A stretch of DNA of 64,000 bases from Cladophialophora immunda (GCF_000835495.1 NW_015622546.1:126883-190882), one strand, 5' to 3'. Shown: positions 22,947 through 33,477, counted from the first letter of the stretch. Notes: a model not told the origin generated them from the sequence alone. Numbers and translations: made by a program.

Positions 22947-24026
22947 ATGTCCACTGCGGGCGTCGAGAATCAGCCTCCTGAAGCACCGGCATGGCGAGAA
23001 AACCTCAACACACATCTCGTATGTCCCGATTGCAAGCAGATCCCTCCTGATCTGATCGAAGAGAACGCCGATACCATCTGTGCCAACTGTGGAATGGTCC
23101 TCGCTGAACGTTTAGTCAGCTACGAGTCCGAGTGGCGAACCTTCAACTCTGATGAAGGCAAAGGCGAGGATCCCAACCGTGTCGGTGAAGCCGACAATGA
23201 GTTGTTTCTTACCAACAACGCTGGTACTATGATTGGCGGCGGCGGTCCCAATGTATCGAAGGAGACACGGAAGCTCAAAAAGGCACAGGCAATGCAGCAG
23301 GAGAACAAGGCCGACAAGGCTCTGCAGACCGCTTATGCCCAAATCGAGGCCTGGGGGGAAAAAGCCAAGCTCACGGCTACGATCAAGACTACCGCAAAAA
23401 TGTACTTCAAGCGGGTCTACGAAGCGAACGCCCTCCGTGGTAAGCAAACAGAGGTTATCTTGGCCGGCTGCCTCTTCATTGCGTGCCGTCAACATCAGGC
23501 ACCTCGTTCTTTCAGTGAGATCTTCGGGTTGACGTCGGTTCCCAAGAAGGAGATCGGACGAGCATATAAAAACCTGGAGAAGTTTCTAACCAAATCATCC
23601 AACGAAAATATTCAGGCTATTGAGGAGAGCGGCGGCATTGCGAACCGGAATCTTCTGGGCTTCAAAAGTACGCAGTCAACCAAAGCCGCAGATCTTTGCG
23701 ATCGGTATTGCAACATGGTTGGACTGCCTTTCCGAGTGTCGACCATTGCTCGAGAGCTTGCACAAAAGATACCTACCGTCGAAGGATTGGCTGGGCGAAG
23801 TCCGTTGTCCAACGCAGCTGCATGCACCTATTTTGCCAGTCACTTATTGGGGTTCGGGAAGTCCACGAAACAGATCAGCGAAGTTGCCGGCGTGAGCGAT
23901 GCAACTATCAAACACGCCTACAGATATCTTCTTCAGGCAAAAGACTCCTTGGTTGAGCCTGGCTGGTTGGGTGAGCAAGGAAATGCCGGCGGGTTCGGCG
24001 ATCTGAAGAATCTTCCGGGTGCTTGA
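22947..24026 (+). CDS. sua7: Transcription initiation factor IIB
   Basis: Single exon, 359 residues, close to other fungal TFIIBs. The N-terminal zinc ribbon has Cys26-x2-Cys29 and Cys45-x2-Cys48 (LVCPDCK, TICANCGMV). The B-finger/linker follows with SYESEWRTFNSDEG. Two cyclin-like repeats follow: the first around TTAKMYFKRVYEANALRGKQ and CLFIACRQHQAPRSFSEI, the second around DRYCNMVGLPFRVSTIA and YFASHLLGFGKSTKQIS. It acts in the nucleus, bridging TBP-bound promoters and RNA polymerase II and setting the start site. The ATG at 22947 is the first in frame and puts the ribbon at the usual distance from the N-terminus. No intron is needed. Confidence 0.97.
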   Translation: MSTAGVENQPPEAPAWRENLNTHLVCPDCKQIPPDLIEENADTICANCGMVLAERLVSYESEWRTFNSDEGKGEDPNRVGEADNELFLTNNAGTMIGGGGPNVSKETRKLKKAQAMQQENKADKALQTAYAQIEAWGEKAKLTATIKTTAKMYFKRVYEANALRGKQTEVILAGCLFIACRQHQAPRSFSEIFGLTSVPKKEIGRAYKNLEKFLTKSSNENIQAIEESGGIANRNLLGFKSTQSTKAADLCDRYCNMVGLPFRVSTIARELAQKIPTVEGLAGRSPLSNAAACTYFASHLLGFGKSTKQISEVAGVSDATIKHAYRYLLQAKDSLVEPGWLGEQGNAGGFGDLKNLPGA

Positions 24027-24894
24027 TAGCATTCAATACGCCCGGTTCAAAGCTCTATGTTTGGCGGTTGGATTGATAATCACACAGCATAAGCAAATTG
24101 GGTGACGGTCGATTTTGCATGGGCGGCTGTGCCTAAACGGGCACTCACAAAAGTCAGGTGTTCTTATGACGGCGGCAGGGATGAATGGGTGGCTATGGTG
24201 CTTGATGGATCAATCATATTGTTCTGATGCTTTTTCTCTGGGCATTTTGCGTGCCAACATGACATAGCATGGCGTTGATCGAGGGACAGATACCCACCAC
24301 ACTGGAGAGCACAGTCGTGCATGTAATGTTAGAGCCAATTGGCAAAATTGCGCACTGGGTAGAGAATACAAAGAATCAACCTTGATGTTTCTGTCGTCAC
24401 AGGTCGTCAATTTGCCCAATACCTACGTAGTATGTCTGATGTCTGATCGCATCGTATCGTCACAACTTGTTTGGTCGATCTATACGCCCAAACCATACGC
24501 TCCCTCCAATCAACAACGATACCTGACCAGATATGACCTGGTAGCTGGCTTCTGATCTCTTGTACCGGTTTCCCACCTTGAAAAGCCCCACAATCGCTCC
24601 CAGTAATGACCTTACCTAACCCATCTGCCTCTGGGGCCTTGACACTCGATCGGCAAATAGGGTTACGTTCTACAACGGCGTAAAAGCAAGCCCACAGACA
24701 CTGTTGCGTGGCGGGTTATCTGTGATCAATAGTATTCTCTGAGAAATGCACCCAGATATAAGGTGATCGATGGGCACCTTGATATGAGTGCTTGCTATCT
24801 TGCTTCAGGTTAATCTCAAGTCCTGCGGCATATCGTACACCCTCGTTGTGTCGCGAACCACTCTCGGTCTTCATCCATATAGTCGTCAGCAAAA
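24027..24894. other. Intergenic region, nothing recognised
   Basis: About 870 bp between two + strand genes: TFIIB 3' UTR, then the promoter of the tandem-GFA gene. Only short chance frames. Confidence 0.5.
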
Positions 24895-25962
24895 ATGTCC
24901 ACCCAGTCGAGTCTTACATGCCACTGCGGCCTCGTTTACGAGCCCTCTTCGTTGCTAGCTGATCCAACTATGCCAAATGAACGCATTATGTGCCACTGCA
25001 ACGTATGCCGACACACCACAGGGTCACTTGGCGCATGGTATTTGGCACTCAATGGCCCGCCCAGTGAGCAATCACTGGCTTGCACGACTGGGTACAAGTC
25101 TTCTGAGAAGTTTACCCGTTATTTCTGCCAGAAATGCGGATGCAACGTCTTTGTTCGTTCTGAAACGGACGGGACGTGGTTGGCTTGTGCCGGCATCCTA
25201 GAGAGAGGCACGGAGGACAAGGAGGGACTGAGCCAGATGAATGGCCAAGGGAATATCACAAAAGTTATGTGCCACTGGTACCTTGACGATACGAAGGACG
25301 GTGGCATGGCGCCATTCCTCACGAAACTGAGCGGGCGGGACGTCCCATGCTATAGGACCCAGCCAGACGTGAAGGATGAAGATCCCTTGGAAGAGAGGGA
25401 CCTTCTGCAACTCCAGAGAACATCGCTTGATCCACCATCCTCGGCGCCCGAGAGAGGTCGAATGCTGGAAGTCTCTTGCCATTGCGGAGAATGTCAACTC
25501 TTAATCGCACCACCGCCTTACACTGCGACCAGCGAAGGATGGTACGTGCCCAAGAAGGACCGCAGCAAATATTACGCTCGCTTCTGCTGTTGTCGATCTT
25601 GCCGCCTCACATTGGGCTTCACGCTGCAGCCGTGGGCGTACATTCCTCCATCCCAGTTTTTTACTCTGCAGAACGAACCGGTCGTCTTCGGTCCCCAAAC
25701 CAAAGAGACGGTTCAAATCGACAAACTCAAACACTACCAGTCCTCGGAGTCTGTAATACGAAGTTTCTGCTCTGTATGCGGGGCTACAATATTCTACCAG
25801 AGTTTCGACAGACCCTATATTATCGATCTGAGCGTTGGTGTTGTGAGGTCGAAGATTGGGAATACAATGGCGGGAGAATGGCTGGACTGGGATAGGGAGA
25901 TTGTGAGCAAAAGGACTGAGGCTGTGGATGAGGAATTGGTGGAAGCGTGGTTGAAGAAATAA
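24895..25962 (+). CDS. Tandem GFA/CENP-V-fold zinc protein
   Basis: Single exon, 355 residues, with two copies of the GFA (glutathione-dependent formaldehyde-activating enzyme/CENP-V) domain. Copy 1 (about residues 6-150) has CHCG, then CHCNVCRHTTGS, then YFCQKCGCNVF. Copy 2 (about 193-330) has CHCGECQL, then CCCRSCRLTLGF, then FCSVCGATIFYQ. In both, the Cys sets fit the two-zinc arrangement of the family. Single-domain bacterial Gfa adds formaldehyde to glutathione, but most fungal members have no proven reaction, so I give the fold rather than an enzyme name. No signal peptide or membrane segment. Neighbours (TFIIB, SF3b2) give no functional hint. Confidence 0.85.
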   Translation: MSTQSSLTCHCGLVYEPSSLLADPTMPNERIMCHCNVCRHTTGSLGAWYLALNGPPSEQSLACTTGYKSSEKFTRYFCQKCGCNVFVRSETDGTWLACAGILERGTEDKEGLSQMNGQGNITKVMCHWYLDDTKDGGMAPFLTKLSGRDVPCYRTQPDVKDEDPLEERDLLQLQRTSLDPPSSAPERGRMLEVSCHCGECQLLIAPPPYTATSEGWYVPKKDRSKYYARFCCCRSCRLTLGFTLQPWAYIPPSQFFTLQNEPVVFGPQTKETVQIDKLKHYQSSESVIRSFCSVCGATIFYQSFDRPYIIDLSVGVVRSKIGNTMAGEWLDWDREIVSKRTEAVDEELVEAWLKK

Positions 25963-26319
25963 AATGTAAGCAGGATTGACATTCTGACAACATTGCAAAA
26001 CATATACGAAGCCGATAAAACGAGGTTGAAAACGAGATAGTGCTCAGCCTTGTAGCCAGAGACCCAGCGTAAAGGCTGGCGAGGCTGAGCGGCTATGTAC
26101 CAATAGCTTTCTTGAGGAGGCTCTCGGAACGCTTGGCATTTTTGCAACTGTTGCACTTGGCTACTTCATTACTCGTTGAACGCCCATCTCAAAAACGCTC
26201 CCCCAAGTACCTCCTCCGCCCATTGCCATTACGCTCTTCTCTAGCTCTGGTTTTCTCGCAAAAGTAGAGCCCACCCACTTGAATCGCAGAACCAAGTTTT
26301 GGGGCAACAATTCTTCACC
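25963..26319. other. Intergenic region with an inverted repeat
   Basis: 357 bp between the GFA gene and the SF3b2 gene on the same strand. It contains the inverted repeat at 26042-26090 listed below; otherwise nothing seen. Confidence 0.5.
26042..26090. repeat. Imperfect inverted repeat/hairpin
   Basis: Outer arms GCTCAGCC (26042-26049) and GGCTGAGC (26083-26090) pair perfectly over 8 bp. An inner GCCAG/CTGGC pair extends the stem. It lies about 80 bp past the stop of the GFA gene, so it could form in the 3' UTR or be a relic repeat. Part of the right side (GGCGAGGCTGAG) recurs near 29897. Confidence 0.7.
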
Positions 26320-28113
26320 ATGGCTGCCGCTGCGAAGCCGACCAAAAATCAGCTTAAGCGAGCAAAGAAGAAGGCCGAGAAGGAGAAGAAAAAGGTACAC
26401 GTACTGTTTTGCCATCCATCTTCCGATTCTAACGCCATGCAGTCCGGCACTGAGCCAACCTCAGAAACCACAGTCACAAATGGAACATCCCCCAAACCCG
26501 AGCCGGAACAGGAACAATCTGCAGCATCAAATGGCGGAAAGATCAAATTGGAAGATGCGCGCAATGGTGGCGCCCTTGCCGACCCACTCATTGTCGACGA
26601 GGAAAATCCTTTGTTTGACATGTACAAAACTGTGATGGAAAAATTCGAGGAGGCAGATAAGGAAGATGCCGCACTGAAAGAACCAGAGAAACCTGAAGTG
26701 TACTACGACGATGACGACGACATTCCAGATGAAGACGAAGAAAATGCTGCGCCAAAGATCTCCAAGAAAAAGAAGAAAGAGATGACAAAGTTGTCTGTGG
26801 CAGAGCTAAAGGCTCTCGTCAAGAAGCCTGAGATGGTGGAATGGACAGACACCTCAGCGCCCGATCCCAGGTTGTTGGTCCATATCAAGTCCTATCGAAA
26901 TGTTGTCCCGGTACCGAATCATTGGTCACTAAAGAGAGAGTATCTATCTTCGAAACGAGGAATCGAAAAGCCGCCGTTCGCACTGCCAAAATTCATCCAA
27001 GAAACGGGCATCGCAGAAATGCGAGACGCGATTTTGGAGAAGCAAGAAAACGCCACTTTGAAGCAGAAACAACGTGAGCGAGTACAGGGAAAGACGGGCA
27101 AACTTGATATTGATTACCAGAAACTTTACGATGCGTTCTTCAGGTTCCAGACCAAACCGGAGCTGACGAGGTATGGCGAGGTCTATTACGAGGGCAAGGA
27201 GTTTGAAACAAACCTGCGACACTTGCGACCTGGGGAGTTATCCGACGAATTGAAGGAGGCACTGAATATGCCCCCGGGCGCGCCTCCTCCGTGGTTGATC
27301 AATATGCAGAGATACGGGCCGCCTCCGTCGTATCCAGCTCTCAAGGTACCAGGCGTGAATGCGCCTCCTCCCGCCGGCGCAAGCTGGGGGTTTGCACCCG
27401 GTCAATGGGGCAAACCCCCTGTGGATGAAGCGACGAACAGACCACTTTATGGCGGCGACATCTTCGGCGTGCTACAGCAGCAACAGAACGCTCAGCAAGG
27501 TGAGCCTGTGGAGAAAGAACTGTGGGGCGAATTACAACAACAAGAAGAATCCGAAGAGGAAGAGGAAGAAGAAGAGGAGGAGGAGGAGGAAGACGAAGAG
27601 GAAGGCGGAGCTGGATTGGACACTTCAACCGGTCTGGAGACACCCAGCGGCATGACTTCCGCCGTGCCAACTGAAATTGGTGGCACGGAAACCGTCTCTG
27701 AATTTGACTTGCGAAAACGCCGAGGAACGGAAACTGAAGAATCGTCTCATCCACGTTCCGCGTACCAAGTCATTCCAGAACGCCAGTCTCGCGTTGAAGG
27801 TTTCTTTGGCGGCGACCGCGTCTATGATCTGAAGGCCGCTCAACAGCAATCTGCGGCTAGTGTTCCCATCCTGGGACAAGATGATACTTCCCGCAAACGA
27901 AAGAAGCCCGGCGATGTGGATGTGTCAATGGACCCGGATGCTCTTGCAGCACATGATGGGATGGATAAAGAAGAACTGCGACGCGCATACGAACAAGGTC
28001 GTAAAGCAGAGCAGAATCCCAATTGGGATTTCCAGGATGACTTGTCCGAGATGATTGCGTCAGAACACAGGAAGCGGCAGAAAAGGGATGAAGAAAGAAG
28101 GGGAAAGAGATGA
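26320..28113 (+). CDS. cus1: Splicing factor SF3b subunit 2 (SF3b145/Cus1)
   Basis: Starts at the ATG at 26320 (MAAAAKPTKNQLKRAKKK). A 48-nt segment at 26395-26442 has a GTACAC donor, a TTCTAACG branch and a CATGCAG acceptor and is very likely an intron, though it is stop-free and in frame. Spliced length is 581 residues, unspliced 597. Conserved parts: VEWTDTSAPDPRLLVHIKSY, NVVPVPNHWSLKREYLSSKR, PPFALPKFIQETGIAEMR, the PSP domain (LRPGELSDELKEALNMP, PPPWLINMQRYGPPPSYP), then an acidic Glu run and a basic C-terminus. SF3b2 is a U2 snRNP component that contacts pre-mRNA near the branch point and binds SF3b4. The match over the DUF382/PSP core is clear. Confidence 0.95.
   Translation: MAAAAKPTKNQLKRAKKKAEKEKKKVHVLFCHPSSDSNAMQSGTEPTSETTVTNGTSPKPEPEQEQSAASNGGKIKLEDARNGGALADPLIVDEENPLFDMYKTVMEKFEEADKEDAALKEPEKPEVYYDDDDDIPDEDEENAAPKISKKKKKEMTKLSVAELKALVKKPEMVEWTDTSAPDPRLLVHIKSYRNVVPVPNHWSLKREYLSSKRGIEKPPFALPKFIQETGIAEMRDAILEKQENATLKQKQRERVQGKTGKLDIDYQKLYDAFFRFQTKPELTRYGEVYYEGKEFETNLRHLRPGELSDELKEALNMPPGAPPPWLINMQRYGPPPSYPALKVPGVNAPPPAGASWGFAPGQWGKPPVDEATNRPLYGGDIFGVLQQQQNAQQGEPVEKELWGELQQQEESEEEEEEEEEEEEEDEEEGGAGLDTSTGLETPSGMTSAVPTEIGGTETVSEFDLRKRRGTETEESSHPRSAYQVIPERQSRVEGFFGGDRVYDLKAAQQQSAASVPILGQDDTSRKRKKPGDVDVSMDPDALAAHDGMDKEELRRAYEQGRKAEQNPNWDFQDDLSEMIASEHRKRQKRDEERRGKR
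26395..26442 (+). other. Probable in-frame 48-nt intron in the SF3b2 gene
   Basis: Begins GTACACG and ends CTAACGCCATGCAG, with a perfect CTAAC branch 13 nt from the acceptor. The length is divisible by three and has no stop, so retention would insert 16 residues (VHVLFCHPSS...), oddly hydrophobic amid a charged N-terminus. Confidence 0.75.
27540..27606 (+). repeat. GAA/GAG tract encoding a Glu run
   Basis: Nearly uninterrupted GAA/GAG codons encode an acidic stretch in SF3b2, between the PSP region and the basic tail. The - strand is correspondingly CTC/TTC-rich. Confidence 0.85.
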
Positions 28114-30103
28114 TTTGAAAGCACTCACAGCGCCATCGAGACCACATCCAGAGTTGTAACAGTGGAAGCATGACATGATCCTCCAGTGTCATTTGTGGAA
28201 AGGTCGTGCGTTTCGCCATACCTTGAAGAAATGACTCCAACCCGTCATCGACCAAGGATTTCGCGTCAGGACGCCTGAGCAAAGCGAGCCTGAAACTCTC
28301 TTACCGACGTCGAAGTCCATTCCGGAATCACTGGGTTAATCATCGGATTTCGCGAATCCTTCCCAAGCGCTCTCGAGCCGAAATGTCAACCCAGATGAAT
28401 TTTGGCACGTTCTAAAAAGGTGCTTGACTGGCCGGTGTCCTTGCAGATATGGCTGAGCAGAATTGCTGGACTTAAGCCCGTGAGGCAACACCGTGCATGA
28501 AGAGGCAACAAATACCTCAGCGTTGCATAGAGCTCAAGCTCCGGCCTCTGCAATGGAAGATGATAACAATGCATGCGGTAGCCAATGAATCAGGCGCATG
28601 CGGACCTTGGCTGCCCTTCTCAGTTGGAAGCAACTCATCAGTATTCGCTAGAAAACTGCTGTATGTTGGGCCACTTACATCCCACTATCAATTTATGCCT
28701 ACGAGAAGATTTGGTGAGATTTCCTAACTTCGTTGTTTCCATCTTACAATCTGAATTAATTCTAATTATCATAGTGTCAACCAGGCTATTTTTCGAGCTT
28801 GGGCTCTGGCGGATTGTTGGAAGATGGCCACCATTTTGCGCTCCAACCTGATGAAGCATCTTCTTGAATTGGTTCTAAAGCTGACCCTGCGGACTCTTTC
28901 AGCTGTGCCAGGTCTTTCATTCTCGTCCTGGCCCGGCTGATGTTCAGCCATTCCTGAAAATCGAGATTCGTCCGTATCCCAATCGGCCAGCAGCGTGATT
29001 TACGCCGACGAGGATGAAGATCTGATCAATCTCCTCAAACGGGGCCGCTTTGTTATCATATAACATGTCTTTCCATCCACCACATTCAGATCTCTACCGT
29101 TTAGATGTGAGACCGATACAGTGCCAGCATCCCTTTCTTCCTGCTCTATCGCATATTCGCATTACTCGTACTGTATTGATATGTTGGGATTCAGTCAGCC
29201 TCAAGTGAGCTCATCACTGGGTCAACCAACTTCTGCCAATATCTCATTCGTTTGGCGCAGCACAAGTACGGCAGATTCTCCCAATCCTTTTGCAAAGGAA
29301 CAAAGAAAACTTGGAATAAGTTCTTCATCCTTGAATGCGAGTCGCTTTGGCGATATGCTTACCTTGTCTTACATGCAAGATAGTTCCTGTTCGCCAATCG
29401 ATCCAAGATTGGTTCTATGTTCCCGCACAGTGAGCTGGGGGCTTGCTATTACCAATCCTCAGAGAAGGATGCGCAGACCTTCAAACGCAGCGCAAAAAAC
29501 GGCGGTCGACAGGTGCCGGACATGGTCAGCCAGCAGTGCGATTTTATTCAACTCTGGAAGAGTCGAGGTTGCTGTCCACATCATTGCTCATGTGGCTCTG
29601 CTGCATCCTATACGGGAACGACGAAGCACTTTTCGACGTGAATGATTAGGCTGATCCACACGCCATTGCATCGCCTGTGCTAAGCCTAGTAGGGAGTGTT
29701 GGGATGAAAACGTGATAATTAAGCAGTGGTTCCTGAGCAGTGCATCCGTTTCTGAAGCTGGGTGATGACTGGTTTGGACTCTGTAAATCTATTCTAGATT
29801 ATGGGCTAGGAAATGCTCCTGGGCTCAATTTGTCCCGTCCCTGGTACCGCCTAAGAGTAAAACTGCGCCAGGAAATACTGCCGGAGCCTCGTGCCAGGCG
29901 AGGCTGAGGCTTGGCATATAATTTCTGGATCCAGCGAGCCAGCAAAGCATTCAGATGGCGACATCGTCTCGAAGCTCCTTGCGGACCTGTAATGCCACAA
30001 CTCATCGGGTGGGAAACTATGTCCCGTCAGCTCAAAGTGATATGAACTTCACAAAGCCGGTTTTCACCTCGCCCTGTTGCTGACCTCTCTATTACCCGTC
30101 CTC
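28114..30103. other. 2-kb gene-free region
   Basis: No supportable gene between SF3b2 and the RS-rich gene. Frames of up to about 170 codons near 29121-29649 lack an ATG or any recognised domain. One frame there carries a hydrophobic segment (LLSTSLLMWLCCILYGND) faintly like the middle region of fungal Zn2Cys6 factors, perhaps a relic. A hairpin at 29886-29904 is listed separately. Confidence 0.45.
29886..29904. repeat. Short perfect hairpin sharing a 12-mer with 26042-26090
   Basis: GCCTCG and CGAGGC arms flank a 7-nt loop. The right side continues as GGCGAGGCTGAG, the same 12-mer as in the inverted repeat about 3.8 kb upstream. The pair may be remnants of one small repeat family; two short copies are too little to prove it. 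Confidence 0.5.
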
Positions 30104-31826
30104 ATGGACCGCTACCGGGGGTAAGTTCTCCGCAGTACTGATTTCGTCGAGATGACTGACCCATGCCAGGTCACGGCGATCGCCCGCACCCCGAGATAGG
30201 GGACATCGAGAACGAGATTCGCACCCAGACGTCGAGTATTTTGGCGAGGGAGAAAGCTACAGACCGGGTGGCTCAGGAGGCGATAATTCATACAGACCCC
30301 CGAATCGTGATCGGGAACGTGACCGCGATCGGTTTACCGCAGACTCGTGGACGGCTGACAGAAGAGATGGCCGGCGCGATGACCGAAGAGATGACATTGA
30401 CTCATATGTGCCAAATGCGAGTGCAAGGGTGACAAGGCCACGCAGCCGGTCCCCGGCCTTTCGACGACGCTCACGAACCCCGCCGAATAGAAGAGAAGAT
30501 TTATTTCCCAACAGACGTTCACCCCCTCGCCGCTACTCACCGCGAAGATCGCCACCAAGGAGAAGATCTCGGTCCCCGCCTGGTGGGAGAACTCGAAGTC
30601 CACCGGACGCAAAGAGGTTCAGAGAGTTTTCTCCTGACCCTGCGCGACGCTCACCCAAACGCGGACGAATCTCCCCCGACCGGAGCAGATTTGATCGCGA
30701 ACGGTCACCCATCAGAAATTCACCAAGAGGAGGTGAGAGTTACAGACCCAGGTCTAGAACGCCGCCGCGTCGAAGGCAGCACGACAATTGGGTGAGAAGG
30801 TCTCCTTCGCCGAGAGATTCTGGCGCAGCTTCGCACAATACTTCACGAAGGTCATCTCCCCCAATTCATCCAGACCGCATGAGCTTAGCAGGCTCTCTAC
30901 CGAGGTCACCAGCACATCCCGCTCGAGACTATTATGACAATGCCGACTCCGCCAGCTTTCGAGGCAGATCCCCCGCTGCACCCTCAGTTACAGATGGAGA
31001 TCAACGTTCTCGGGAAACTGACGTGAGTACACCGCGGGACGAGGTACAGGCGAACGGCGAAACCCGACAGCCGCCCTCTGGTCCCAGCAGTTATCGAAAT
31101 GGCAACTACGAAAGACCACCACCCACGGGTCCATCACGCAGTTTCAGTCAACCCATTCAGTCTCCACCTACCGGCCCTGCGGCATCGATGTCCATGTCTG
31201 CTCACAGTCGTGGCGGAGGCGCCTCTGCACTTAACGCTCCCACCAGACCTCGCGGTTCTGTTGGTAGATTCGACGGTCCGCAATCTCGAGATTTCTCAGG
31301 CCCTCCAATGCGTGGCCGAGGAGGCTTACCTTTCAGAGGCCCTGCGCCGTATGGACCGAGAGGAAGCTCTCACGGACGCGGAGGCGACTTTGGCTCCAGC
31401 AACCGGGGTGAATATACCGGAGGGTCCAGTTACCGTGGCGGGTTTGGACGAGGCGGGCCTGTCGGAGGCGATGCCACATTCCCGTTCCGAGGCAACAACA
31501 GCACTAGCACCACATACCCTCGCTCACAACGCTTCAACTCCGTTCAACAGCATCTGGCGACGAACGAGAAGATCGTCCCTGGTGGTAAACTGCTTCCCTC
31601 TGGACTCCCCCTTGACCAGGAAAAGCGGATAAAGATGCTCGAGGCCGAGGCCGAACGAATGCGGACCGAGATCGCAGAGAAGCAGAAGCTCAAGCGCGAA
31701 GTGTTGAATGAGTGGGACGTGAGGGAAAGAGAGAGCGAGAGGGAAGCGCTGCGTAGTGACCTCGCAGATCAGCACCTGCAGCAGCTGATGGAAGGGGACG
31801 ATGGGATTGGAAGAGCGGCATTCTAG
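30104..31826 (+). CDS. RS- and RGG-rich nuclear RNA-associated protein
   Basis: Exon 1 is only 17 nt (30104-30120, MDRYR plus two bases). A 49-nt intron follows (GTAAGT...GACTGACCCATGCCAG), then exon 2 30170-31826, giving 557 residues. The first 220 residues are a classic RS-like region: RSRSP, RRSRTPP, RRYSPRRSPPRR and RSRSPPGGR, with RDRERDRDR before it. The middle is Pro/Ser-rich and turns into an RGG/GR-rich block (RGRGGLPFRGP, GSSHGRGGDFG, YRGGFGRGG). The C-terminus is a charged coiled coil (KRIKMLEAEAERMRTEIAEK, EWDVRERESEREALRSDLA). There is no RRM. The composition suggests a nuclear protein tied to splicing or mRNP assembly, regulated by SR kinases and arginine methylation. I cannot name an orthologue. 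Confidence 0.8.
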
Positions 31827-32472
31827 TGGAATTTACCGGGTTGCTTGGTCGGTCGATCTACAAAGCAGCTGTGGTGTAGCGGGACTGAGGACAGTCCGGT
31901 TGAAGAGGCACAAACACCTGGATGTTTGAGTTTGTCCGGGCGCTGTCTTTTTCCACCTATCGAGCAACTCTTCGTCCCACCCACGAACATTAAGGTCTTG
32001 GAGGAAAAAATGGATTCGAGCGGGCGTGAGCGTCATTCAATCATAGCATTGCACCAAAAAAGCATGAGACGGGAAGGGGCATGGATGGGACTCACAGCTC
32101 AACAACTCGCACTCGGATGCGATGCCAGCCGTTGCTAGCAAAAAAAAGGGAATTTTTGGAATGAGACATTTGGATAAGAGAAAGCGGCGCAGAGGAGAGA
32201 GCTCGCTTGTTCTTGTGGCTTTTCGTTCTCCCACTTGTGCAACCTCTGTCTCCCGGCATCGAGAGGCGGTCTCTACGAAAAGATTGCCGGCATAGGGGCT
32301 GTGACAATCGTTGCAAAAACAAAGTCAAAGGCATTGGTTGATACAGACATCTTCCAACTCAAGGTCCCAAATGCCTCGCACCCTTCCACAGTATAATGTG
32401 TTGCTCCTCCAATCTCTGTTCGTACACCTCTTCCCCTCCATGCTTGTATCTTTGGGTGCCGACCCCGCAAGC
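31827..32472. other. Convergent intergenic region
   Basis: Lies between the 3' ends of the RS-rich gene (+) and the SDR gene (-). Probably two 3' UTRs; nothing else seen. Confidence 0.5.
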
Positions 32473-33477
32473 CTACGAGCCAACAGCCCTGCCGCCGTCG
32501 ACCTCCATATTCACGCCTGTGATAAACTTGCCCTCGTCGCTGGCCAGGAATGCCGCCACGTTCGCCACGTCAGACGGGTCCGTCAGTCTGCCCAGCGGGA
32601 CGTTGAACAAGAACTTCTTCATGTTTTCCTCGTTGTAAGGAACTCCCACAAAGGACTCGAAGAGGCCGGTGCCAGAGAGCAAGGGGCAAAGGGCGTTCAC
32701 GCGGATTTGGTCTTTGCCGAATTCGGCGGCAAGACCCTTGGTGGCCTGTTCCAAGATGCCATTAGCCCCAGCGACGGATAGGAAAGGAATATCAAGATGC
32801 ATATGTGGCAACCAAGTCTAGGTGGAAGGCTGTCATGGAAAACTCACGTTCGCAACGGCGCCCTTGCTCGCATTGTACCATACCAACCCGGGCCTAGGCC
32901 TCATGGCCCCTATACTGGCAATGTTGATGATACAGCCACCTCCCCGGTTCTTCAGCGCAGGGACTGCAGCTGGTATGCTCAAAAAGATGCTCTTGACATT
33001 CACGGCCATGACCTTGTCGTACTCATCCTCGGTCACTTCCAGCGTGGGCTTGTTCTTGTAAGACGTCCCGGCGTTGTTAACGACGATGTCCAATCCGCCG
33101 AATTTCGAGACGGCTATGTCGACCATTTTGCTCCAGTCGCTGGACGAGGTGACGTTGGCGGTAAGAGTCGCAACGTGGCTGTCAGCGGCACTGGCGTAGG
33201 CCTTCTGGAGACCTGCCTCGTTCATGTCCGCGGCGACGACTTTGGCGCCTTCGTCGATAAATTTCCGGACGCAAGCGAGACCAAAACCTGAGGCGGCACC
33301 TAAGGAGAAGTACGTCAGGCATAGGTCGTGATATCTAGTCACTCTTCGGGACTCTGTGGCAGTTTGCCATGCTCTCAAAGCAGAGTGACGGGCAATCGAG
33401 GCTTACTTACCTGTGACAATGGCCACCTTGTTGGCTAACTTGCCGGAGCCTGTTTGGACCTCATGGAGACCTGACAT
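32473..33477 (-). CDS. Short-chain dehydrogenase/reductase (classical SDR)
   Basis: Exons on the minus strand: 33411-33477, 32848-33299 and 32473-32745, giving 263 residues. Introns are 111 nt (GTAAGT donor) and 102 nt (GTGAGT donor, GGAACAG acceptor). Classical SDR features: the cofactor loop TGAASGFG (22-29), Asp near 47 at the end of the second strand (AADMNE, favouring NAD(H)), NNAG, the catalytic Ser151, and Tyr164-x3-Lys168 (YNASK). After it come VNALCPLLSGTGLFESF and the C-terminal ITGVNMEVDGGRAV. It should oxidise an alcohol or reduce a ketone; the substrate is not readable. The second intron drops a 34-codon stretch that stays open only in other frames, and the join ANATKGLAAEF restores the family sequence. 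Confidence 0.88.
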
